From the NCBI GenBank assembly GCA_035295665.1, contig DATGIQ010000525.1, positions 1-6,896 on the forward strand: a DNA stretch of 6,896 nucleotides, read 5' to 3'. Origin of the DNA: DATGIQ01 sp035295665. GTDB lineage: Bacteria > Planctomycetota > Planctomycetia > Gemmatales > Gemmataceae. Below, piece after piece: positions 1 to 5,186 of this stretch; positions within the stretch are counted from its first letter, which is position 1, and every line of letters begins with the position of its first letter. The notes under the pieces were generated by a model. It did not search any database and was not told where the DNA came from. It worked only from the letters and a program-made list of their open reading frames with translations. Position numbers and translations under genes: made by a program.

Positions 1-2
1 TC

Positions 3-95
3 ATCCAACACGGGGTCAAGGGCCGCGAATTTCCGTTGTATACGTGCGACAGCAGTTGCATCATGCATGCTCCGCTTATCCCAAAACCGTCCTAA
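3..95 (+). other. Short open frame entering from the left edge, possible gene 3' end
   Basis: The frame beginning at position 3 is open for 30 codons and ends at TAA (93-95). It reads IQHGVKGREF, then a TCDSSC stretch, and ends in PLIPKPS. The segment VKGREFP loosely recalls a stretch seen in UvrD-like helicases, but it is far too short to identify. No ribosome-binding site or start can be assessed because the frame crosses the window edge. It may be the end of a real gene or chance. Positions 96-136 show nothing recognisable. Confidence 0.15.
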
Positions 96-136
96 CACGG
101 ATAGATCAATTCGGCGAAGTTATTTTTTCGCGGGCC

Positions 137-472
137 CTAAGCATTGTGACCCACGAGCCAGCAGGCGTAACTGATCCAGAAGATGACGCTGAAGCCCAGC
201 GCGAACGCGCGCGCTCGAAACCCAAGCACCCAGGCCGCCACGCTCATCAGCACCAGAAGGAACAGGTAGCTCAGAACCAGGCTGGCCAACCCCGGCAGGT
301 TCGCATACGCCGTCGACACGGGGGCTGTAGCTTTGGATAGATCCAGCCATTCCTTGGTGGCCACCGCCCATCCCAGGAGATCGACCCCCGCAACTACCGG
401 CAACGCGAGGATACACAGGAGCAGTCCGATCCAGACGGCTGCCCAATCTTCGGTTTTGAACCATGCACTCAT
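137..472 (-). pseudogene. N-terminal fragment of a YeiH-like (putative sulfate exporter family) membrane protein
   Basis: The frame starts at ATG (470-472) and stops at TAG (137-139), giving 111 residues. It begins MSAWFKTEDWAAVWIGLLL and has three hydrophobic segments at about residues 12-33, 61-84 and 89-108, so it is an integral membrane protein. The KTEDW-AVW opening, VDLLGWAV near 30-37 and the ending CWLVGH resemble, from memory, the N-terminal region of planctomycete YeiH-type transporters. Those are several hundred residues long and carry on with more membrane helices. Here the frame ends two residues after the third helix, and neither alternative frame restores a YeiH-like continuation. 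I infer truncation by rearrangement near 140 rather than a simple frameshift. No clear Shine-Dalgarno precedes the ATG. A genuine short membrane protein cannot be excluded. Confidence 0.5.
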
Positions 473-577
473 GATGCTCAATTTAGAGACTCGTTCCGGG
501 AGGGAACAGCCAAGGTCTCTTGTGTTCCTCTTCAGCCCGGTTAAGCTGCTGGATGGGGCTTGGTGGAGACCATTTCG

Positions 578-1621
578 ATGAAGCGGACCGCCTTTACGCT
601 TGTGGAACTTGTGACCGTCATCGCCATCATCGCGGTGCTGATCGCATGGTTGCTGCCGGCCATCCAAAAAGTGCGGGAAGCGGCCAACCGCATGGCCTGC
701 GCTAACAATCTGAAGCAGATGGGGCTGGCCCTGCACCATTACCACGATGCACTCGGAGCATTTCCACCGGGAATGGTTGCCGGCGTTGAGGACCTGGAGC
801 AAGGCGCCAACAGCGGGTTTGTTCCCCTGTTGGCGTTTTTGGAGCAGGAGAATTGGCTACGCCGTTGGGATCCACAGCACGCCTGGTATGAGCCGCCGAA
901 CTTCGATACGGTCTCGCTCTCGGTGAAGGTTTACCTGTGTCCGAGCAACCGCACGGCCGCGAACATCGACCTACAGTTCATGGCAGCGGCTGCGGGCCGG
1001 CCGCTGCCCAGTCCCGCGGCAACCGATTACTTGCTGTGCAAGGGAACCAACGCTGCGCTTTGCCAGGTCACTCAGGTGCCCTTGCAGGCCCGGGGCGTTT
1101 TCGACGTCAACACCCGGACGCGGCTAACCGATATCCGGGATGGGGTCAGTTATACGTTTGCCATCGGCGAGGGCGCGGGGAATTCGCCGCGCTACGGCAT
1201 CCGCCGGTACTATCCCGATACGGCGCCGGCCAGCGATCTGTTCCCCGGCCAGCCAGAGCAGATAGACCAGAGCTGGTCCTCAGGCCCGTTGTCGACCAAG
1301 GCATTCCATTCCAACGCGTTCTTGTTCGGTTCCTGTTTCGGGGTGACGGCCCAGCGCGGCGGCCATACCCCAGTGATGGACGAGCCGATGAACCAGCCGT
1401 TAGTTTTGGCGGCCCGCTACTACCATTGCGGCTGCACGAACAGCGGGACCGCGCCCGAGACGTACGATACGATTTCAGGGTACCGCAGCATGCATTTGGG
1501 TGGTTGCAATTTCCTGTTCTGTGATGGGAGCGTCCGTTTTGTTGCGGAGAACGTGAATCCGGCGATGTATCGTGCATTGTCCACGATGGCAGGGGGCGAG
1601 GCAGTCGGAGACGATTTTTGA
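578..1621 (+). CDS. DUF1559 family protein with prepilin-type N-terminal cleavage/methylation motif
   Basis: This 347-residue protein is the best taxonomic marker here. The start at ATG 578 is preferred because GGTGGAG (562-568) lies 9 bases upstream. An in-frame TTG at 560 would add six residues before the leader. Residues 1-5 (MKRTA) form a short basic leader, followed by FTLVELVTVIAIIAVLIAW, a class-III prepilin-like helix with Glu at +5, expected to be cut by a prepilin peptidase. The segment KVREAANRMACANNLKQMGLA, then ALHHYHDALGAFPPG, is typical of the family. The C-terminus has the diagnostic H-X9-DG motif (His306, Asp316-Gly317) in HLGGCNFLFCDG. Planctomycete genomes carry many copies; they are thought to be pseudopilin-like envelope proteins with no established individual function. 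It lies divergent from the YeiH fragment and 56 bases before the tRNA. Confidence 0.93.
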   Translation: MKRTAFTLVELVTVIAIIAVLIAWLLPAIQKVREAANRMACANNLKQMGLALHHYHDALGAFPPGMVAGVEDLEQGANSGFVPLLAFLEQENWLRRWDPQHAWYEPPNFDTVSLSVKVYLCPSNRTAANIDLQFMAAAAGRPLPSPAATDYLLCKGTNAALCQVTQVPLQARGVFDVNTRTRLTDIRDGVSYTFAIGEGAGNSPRYGIRRYYPDTAPASDLFPGQPEQIDQSWSSGPLSTKAFHSNAFLFGSCFGVTAQRGGHTPVMDEPMNQPLVLAARYYHCGCTNSGTAPETYDTISGYRSMHLGGCNFLFCDGSVRFVAENVNPAMYRALSTMAGGEAVGDDF

Positions 1622-1677
1622 CGATCGAGAAATCGGCTGGAAAGTGGGGGACGGCCATCTAAAATGAACAGGCATGA

Positions 1678-1750
1678 GGACAGATAGCTCAGCTGGTAGA
1701 GCGAAGGACTGAAAATCCTTAGGTCGCCGGTTCGATCCCGGCTCTGTCCA
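1678..1750 (+). tRNA. tRNA-Phe (anticodon GAA)
   Basis: A full 73-base cloverleaf can be folded. The acceptor stem is GGACAGA (1678-1684) with TCTGTCC (1743-1749). The D arm is GCTC (1687-1690) with GAGC (1699-1702). The anticodon stem is AAGGA (1704-1708) with TCCTT (1716-1720). The loop CTGAAAA places the anticodon GAA at 1711-1713, which reads Phe codons UUC/UUU. The T arm is GCCGG with CCGGC around TTCGATC (1731-1737). The discriminator base is A1750. CCA is not encoded, since CTC follows, so it must be added post-transcriptionally. Confidence 0.97.
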
Positions 1751-1858
1751 CTCGACAGATAAGGACTTATGGAGAATCATCGGATCGTTCGTATACTGCT
1801 TTTGTCCGAGAAGTCCGAGAAATTTCGCGTGTTTTCCCGAAGAAACTACCCAAATCGA

Positions 1859-1892
1859 TCCTTAGCTCTGTCAGCATTTCGTCCTTAGCTCT
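1859..1892 (+). repeat. Pair of 11-bp direct repeats TCCTTAGCTCT
   Basis: TCCTTAGCTCT occurs exactly at 1859-1869 and again at 1882-1892, with unit starts 23 bases apart. The first seven bases, TCCTTAG, also match the 3' side of the anticodon stem in the adjacent tRNA-Phe (1716-1722). Function unknown. It could be a regulator-binding pair or debris next to a tRNA. Confidence 0.4.
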
Positions 1893-2004
1893 ACCAAAGA
1901 AACCGCTTGCCTTGCTCGCTAAAAGACTGGATTGCACGCGTCATGATTTCCAGGTAAAAGTCTCAACCTTCTTCGGTTCGCAAATGACAAGGCCAGTAAA
2001 CCGG

Positions 2005-2021
2005 GTAACTCGCGAAGTTAC
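2005..2021. promoter_or_regulatory. Dyad GTAACT-N5-AGTTAC upstream of the TolC-like gene, possible operator
   Basis: GTAACT (2005-2010) and AGTTAC (2016-2021) are perfect inverted repeats around CGCGA. The dyad sits about 48 bases before the ATG at 2069, a position typical for an operator. The stem is too short and lacks a T tract, so a terminator is unlikely. Metal-efflux genes are often controlled by MerR- or ArsR-type repressors or activators binding such dyads, but no regulator gene is visible here, so the assignment is inference. Confidence 0.3.
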
Positions 2022-2068
2022 AAAAGGCTGGCGAGCTTCTTCTATGCAACCAATGCGCGAGGCATCAA

Positions 2069-3391
2069 ATGCATGGACCCATTGCGATGCCACTGCTGAC
2101 ATCTCCGGTAACCTCTGTCCGCCTCTTTGCAGTTCTCTCGCTGGGCCTATTGACCGGCACGGCACTTGCCGACACGATGCCCAACATGCTGACGCGCGAA
2201 GCGGCTGTGCGCTGGGGCCTGCAGAATAACCCAGAGCTGGCAGCGATCCGGCAACAGCACGGTATTTCGGCTGCAGCTGTCATCATCGCCGAGACCTACC
2301 CGTTTAATCCGGTTTGGGAAGCGAAGGTTCGTGCCGCCAGCGGCCCTACCTCGGCTGGTATCAGTAATCGCGTCAGCAACGAACACAAGCTGTTGATGGA
2401 TGTGGAGGTCCGTCACCAAGGACAGTACCGCAGGCAGGCGGCCGGTGCCGCCTTGACCCGCACCGACTGGGAAATCGCCTTTCAAGAACTTAGCCTGGCC
2501 GTGCGCATCCTGCGCACCTTCGACGCGGTGATTTATCAGCAGAATAAGCTGCAGTTGGTTGAAGACACGCTGCGGTTAAACGAAGCGGCCGCCAAAGACG
2601 TGAGCCTGCTTGCCCAACAGGGCAAACTCCGCGCCATCGATCTTATCCTCATCCGCACGGAGGTAAATGATATCCGGGGGCAGCTGGGCCCGGCCCGTGT
2701 CGCTTACGAGAAAGCCTGGCACGAGCTACGCCGTGCTCTTGGCGTTGCCGACGGGAACTTCACGGTACAGGGAACACTGGAAGTATCGCACGCTCCGGAT
2801 GATACGGCGGCGCTGCTCGCAACCGCTCTGGAGCAAAGGCCCGACCTGCACGCCCGACAAGCCGCAGGCGCAGAAGCAGAAGCTCGCGTGCGCCTTGCTC
2901 TCGCGGATCGGTATGGTAACCCGAACGTCGGACCTGCGTATGAATACGATCCCACCCGGATCAACCTCATTGGCGCCCAGTTCACCGTACCACTCCCGGT
3001 GCTGAATACCCACCGCGGCGAAATCTGCCAGCGTGTGGCGGAGCGGACTCGGGCAGCCCTGGAACTCCGCCAGGCCGAAGTAACGATTCAGCAGGACCTC
3101 GCCGCCGCCCAGGCCCGGCTGAGTGCCGCCCGCCACTGGGTGGAAACCTACCGCACTGAGCTATTGCCTGAGCTCCAGAAAAGCCTCGAATCCACCCAGA
3201 AATTGTTCGCGGCGGGCGAACCCAGCGTCGATGTGTTGCGTATCCTCGACGTTCGCCGTAAGCTGCTCAAGGCACGCGACGGCTACCTCGACGCACTCTA
3301 TGAACTGCGCCAAGCGCGCGACGACCTGTCCGCTGCTGTCGGAGACCTGGCGCTTGCCATGGACCCCGAGCCAGAGAGCCCTTCCCCATGA
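2069..3391 (+). CDS. TolC family outer-membrane efflux protein, CzcC-like
   Basis: This 440-residue protein is a likely outer-membrane channel subunit of a tripartite (RND-type) efflux system, exporting metal ions or small molecules from the periplasm. A signal peptide ends near residue 34 (LLTGTALA before DT). The mature part has the two-repeat, alpha-helical outer-membrane-efflux architecture, roughly residues 45-240 and 250-430, rich in Ala, Leu, Gln, Glu and Arg as expected for coiled-coil helices. RPDL at 257-260 and the YEYDP...VPLPVLNTHRGEI stretch (291-319) resemble CzcC-type members. Length is normal for the family. ATG 2069 has GCGAGG (2057-2062) six bases upstream; ATG 2087 would give a more usual 28-residue signal peptide and remains possible. 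The stop overlaps ATGA (3388-3391), but the next frame is only eight codons. No membrane-fusion or pump gene adjoins it, and the substrate is unknown. Confidence 0.88.
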   Translation: MHGPIAMPLLTSPVTSVRLFAVLSLGLLTGTALADTMPNMLTREAAVRWGLQNNPELAAIRQQHGISAAAVIIAETYPFNPVWEAKVRAASGPTSAGISNRVSNEHKLLMDVEVRHQGQYRRQAAGAALTRTDWEIAFQELSLAVRILRTFDAVIYQQNKLQLVEDTLRLNEAAAKDVSLLAQQGKLRAIDLILIRTEVNDIRGQLGPARVAYEKAWHELRRALGVADGNFTVQGTLEVSHAPDDTAALLATALEQRPDLHARQAAGAEAEARVRLALADRYGNPNVGPAYEYDPTRINLIGAQFTVPLPVLNTHRGEICQRVAERTRAALELRQAEVTIQQDLAAAQARLSAARHWVETYRTELLPELQKSLESTQKLFAAGEPSVDVLRILDVRRKLLKARDGYLDALYELRQARDDLSAAVGDLALAMDPEPESPSP

Positions 3392-3634
3392 TGCTTGCAA
3401 TGCGCAGGGCTTGAATCGCGAAATTGCCCGCATTTCCGTTCCAGAGCCCGGCGCCTAACTCTTTCCGGTCTCTTATCCGAGCGCCCACAAAGGCGCGTAC
3501 CATATTTCACCCCGGCTTGCACTCTCCCGAACCTTAACCATTCCTAATGCTGCGTCCCGTTTCCGCGAGCCGCCTCCTTTCCGACAATGCCAATGGAGGT
3601 TGTCTCTGTTCCGCAATGACAAGGAGATTGAACG
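3392..3634. other. Gene-free gap between the TolC-like gene and the concanavalin-like gene
   Basis: No coding frame is supported here. A small inverted repeat, GCGCC (3481-3485) with GGCGC (3492-3496) around CACAAA, is the only stem seen. It lacks a T run, so it is a weak candidate at best for ending the upstream transcript. A promoter for the gene at 3635 presumably lies here, but I cannot point to convincing -35/-10 boxes. Confidence 0.4.
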
Positions 3635-4285
3635 ATGCGGTGGACAACGGCAGGAATGCTCGTCATCGCGCTGGCAAACGCGGCGGTCTGGGCAGCAGAA
3701 GAGAATGAGCGAGTGTTTACGTTCAACAAGCATGATGTCGGGAAGGTCCCCAAGGGCTGGAAAGCCGAGCAAACCGGCAAGGGCAAGGGAAGCGTGTGGA
3801 AAGTCGTGGCCGACGCGACAGCTCCATCCAAGGCCGGTTGCGCGCTGGCCCAGACAGCCAAGAGCCCGGCCGAAGTCTTCAACATCTGTGTCGCCGAAGA
3901 AACGAATTACAAGGATGTCGAACTGTCGGTTTCCTACAAGGCCATCGCCGGTGAGACCGACCAGGGCGGCGGTTTTGTCTGGCGCTACCAGGACCACAAC
4001 AATTACTACATCTGCCGGATGAACCCGCTGGAGGACAACTACCGTGTCTATAAAGTCGTGGCCGGCAAGCGCACGCAGTTGGGCGGCAAGGAAGGTCTGA
4101 AGGTGAAGACGGGTGAATGGCACAAGCTGAAGGTGGAGATAAAGGGCAGCAACATGGCCGGTTACCTCGATGGTGAGAAAATGTGGGAGATCACCGACGA
4201 CACCTACAAGGACGCCGGCAAAGTGGGGCTCTGGTCGAAGGCCGATGCACAAACGCACTTCGACCAATTCAAGGCGGAAGGGTAG
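3635..4285 (+). CDS. Secreted protein with a probable concanavalin-like (LamG / DUF1080-type) domain
   Basis: The 216-residue product begins with a signal peptide, MRWTTAGMLVIALANAAVWA, with likely cleavage before AEEN, so it acts in the periplasm or outside the cell. The start is secure: AAGGAG (3621-3626) lies eight bases before the ATG. The mature protein looks like a single beta-sandwich of the concanavalin-like type. Supporting features are F-x-F near 28-30, GGGFVWRYQDHNNYYICRMN at 111-130, RVYKVVAGKR at 137-146, EWHKLKVEIKG at 161-171, GYLDGE at 176-181 and GKVGLWSKADAQTHFDQF at 195-212. The last three are typical of sugar-binding or DUF1080/LamG-like proteins common in Planctomycetes. 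No glycosidase catalytic pair can be assigned, so a binding role is as likely as an enzymatic one. The gene was originally convergent, at a 19-base gap, with the cytochrome gene before the IS inserted. Confidence 0.75.
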   Translation: MRWTTAGMLVIALANAAVWAAEENERVFTFNKHDVGKVPKGWKAEQTGKGKGSVWKVVADATAPSKAGCALAQTAKSPAEVFNICVAEETNYKDVELSVSYKAIAGETDQGGGFVWRYQDHNNYYICRMNPLEDNYRVYKVVAGKRTQLGGKEGLKVKTGEWHKLKVEIKGSNMAGYLDGEKMWEITDDTYKDAGKVGLWSKADAQTHFDQFKAEG

Positions 4286-4296
4286 GCCAATCGGCC

Positions 4297-4325
4297 CTAG
4301 GTTGTGTGGACAAGGGCGCGGTAGT
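4297..4325 (+). repeat. Left terminal inverted repeat of the IS with CTAG target
   Basis: The first 19 bases (4297-4315) match the reverse complement of 5164-5182 exactly. The match then continues with mismatches at 4316 and 4319 up to GGTAGT (4320-4325). CTAG (4297-4300) is shared by flank and end. Confidence 0.9.
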
Positions 4326-4369
4326 TTTGGTAAAAGGCGGGCTTTCCCACGAGCCACTGAGGGCCTGCG

Positions 4370-5139
4370 ATGTTACCCCGCCATGCGATCTCGGATGCCA
4401 ACTGGGAGCGGATCCAGGATCTCTTGCCCGGCCGACCGGGCCAGCCCGGCTGGACGGCCAAGGATAATCGACGGTTCGTCGATGCCGTCCTGTGGATCGC
4501 CAAGACCGGCGCGCCCTGGCGCGATCTCCCCGAACGGTTCGGCCATTGGAACAACGTCTGGAAGCGTTTCGATCGCTGGTCCAGGAAGGGGACGTGGCAA
4601 CGGGTTTTCGAGGTCCTCCAAGACCCCGACTTGGAGTGGCTGATTCTCGACTCCACCGTAATCCGTGCCCACCCGCACGCTGCCGGCGCCAAAAAAAAGT
4701 GGATGGCAGTGGCGGCCAAGCAGAGCAAGCGCTGGGCCGCAGCCGCGGCGGCTTCGGGACCAGAGTCCACGCCAGCGTGACGGGCTTGGGACTGCCGGCG
4801 AAGCTCGTGCTGACGCCCGGCCAAGCGGCGGATGTGACCCAGGCGGAAACGCTCCTTGAGGGCTTGCCCGCGGAGGTGGGAATCGCGGACAAAGGGTACG
4901 ACAGCCGGACGGTGGTCAAAGCCGTTGAGGCACGCGGTGCCGAGGCCGTGATCCCCTCGCGCAAGACCAGCAAGGAGCCCCGGGCGGATGATCGGGAACG
5001 GTACAAGGATCGGAACTTGGGCGAACGGTTTTGGCGTCGGCTGAAGGAGTACCGGCGGGTCGCCACCCGGTATGAAAAGACCGCCCGGAACTTCCTCGGG
5101 TTTGTCCTGGTGGCCTCCATCATGGTGCTCCTACGCTAA
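4370..5139 (+). CDS. IS5-family DDE transposase, fused by programmed -1 frameshift
   Basis: The enzyme cuts and joins the IS ends. Frame 1 starts at ATG 4370 (GAGGG at 4359-4363, six bases upstream). Without shifting it ends at 4780 as a 136-residue protein. At A8G (4691-4699) the heptamer A_AAA_AAG sits in the correct register. A -1 slip enters the frame that runs to 5139, giving a 256-residue fusion, join(4370..4699,4699..5139). An N-terminal domain with WERIQDLLPG (12-21) and KTGAPWRDLPERFGHW (45-60) is typical of IS5. Catalytic residues are all visible: Asp94 in LILDSTVIRAH, Asp174 in IADKGYDS, and Glu219 within the Y-2-R-3-E-6-K signature (Tyr212, Arg215, Glu219, Lys226). GRSRGGFGTRVH follows the junction, as in other fused members. 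The frame 1 product alone would lack the second Asp and the Glu and could act as a regulator. Confidence 0.92.
4691..4699 (+). promoter_or_regulatory. A8G slippery site for -1 ribosomal frameshifting
   Basis: Eight A residues followed by G read as AAA AAA AAG in the first frame (codons 108-110), forming the classical A_AAA_AAG heptamer. Slipping one base back resumes at GTG 4699 and restores the conserved transposase sequence after KKK. GC-rich sequence downstream (4735-4755) might form a stimulatory structure, but none was clearly identified. Transcriptional slippage on A8 would have the same result. Confidence 0.85.
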
Positions 5140-5153
5140 CCAAAACCCCCTAC

Positions 5154-5182
5154 ACTACCTCGTCCTTGTCCACACAACCTAG
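5154..5182 (-). repeat. Right terminal inverted repeat of the IS with CTAG target
   Basis: This is the partner of the left repeat: CCTTGTCCACACAACCTAG at 5164-5182, extended inward by ACTACC (5154-5159) with two mismatches between. It ends four bases before the stop codon of the minus-strand cytochrome gene. Confidence 0.9.
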
Positions 5183-5186
5183 CATA

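Larger units (their letters stand above)
1751..2068. other. Gene-free gap between tRNA-Phe and the TolC-like gene
   Basis: No convincing coding frame is present on either strand across 318 bases, and the composition is AT-richer than the flanking genes. The visible contents are short direct repeats of TCCGAGAA (1805-1812 and 1814-1821) and of TCCTTAGCTCT (1859-1869 and 1882-1892), a small dyad at 2005-2021, and a weak promoter-like pair of TTGCAC (1932-1937) and TAAAAG (1955-1960) with 17-base spacing. The promoter match is poor (about three and four of six consensus bases), so it is only a possibility. The gap probably holds the upstream region of the efflux gene. Confidence 0.5.
4301..5178 (+). 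mobile_element. IS5-family insertion sequence, about 878 bp, apparently intact
   Basis: The ends are inverted repeats. CTAGGTTGTGTGGACAAGG at 4297-4315 is exactly complementary to 5164-5182, and similarity extends to about 29 bp with two mismatches (through 4325 and back to 5154). CTAG flanks both ends (4297-4300 and 5179-5182). Because CTAG is palindromic, the true edge is ambiguous: a 4-bp CTAG duplication gives 4301-5178, and a 2-bp TA duplication gives 4300-5179. Both fit groups of the IS5 family. The single transposase is encoded in two overlapping frames joined by a -1 shift, as in the IS427-like branch. Ends and catalytic residues are all present, so it may be recent and potentially active. 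Confidence 0.92.

Noticed and set aside
44..340. Plus-strand frame of 98 codons at the left end
   Set aside because: It runs mostly antisense to the YeiH-like fragment and is rich in Arg, Gln and His without any motif, as expected for a shadow frame.
1475..1780. Minus-strand frame crossing the tRNA-Phe gene, with a WTEPGSNRRPKDFQS segment
   Set aside because: This is the well-known artefact of translating a tRNA gene antisense. It also overlaps the end of the DUF1559 gene.
1803..1817. 15-mer TGTCCGAGAAGTCCG resembling TGTCCGAAAAGTCCG at 6714-6728, considered as ends of a mobile element
   Set aside because: About one such 14-of-15 match is expected by chance in a window of this size, and the similarity does not extend on either side.
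3481..3496. GCGCC-CACAAA-GGCGC as terminator of the TolC-like gene
   Set aside because: The 5-bp stem is short, nearly 90 bases after the stop, and not followed by a T run.
3473..4357. Long minus-strand frame (294 codons) opposite the concanavalin-like gene
   Set aside because: The plus-strand gene has a signal peptide, a strong Shine-Dalgarno and family-like sequence. The opposite frame is explained by GC-rich codon use and has no recognisable domain.
4269..5123. Minus-strand frame of 284 codons inside the IS element
   Set aside because: It lies antisense to a transposase with all catalytic residues, and its Arg/Ser/Pro-rich composition is typical of shadow frames.
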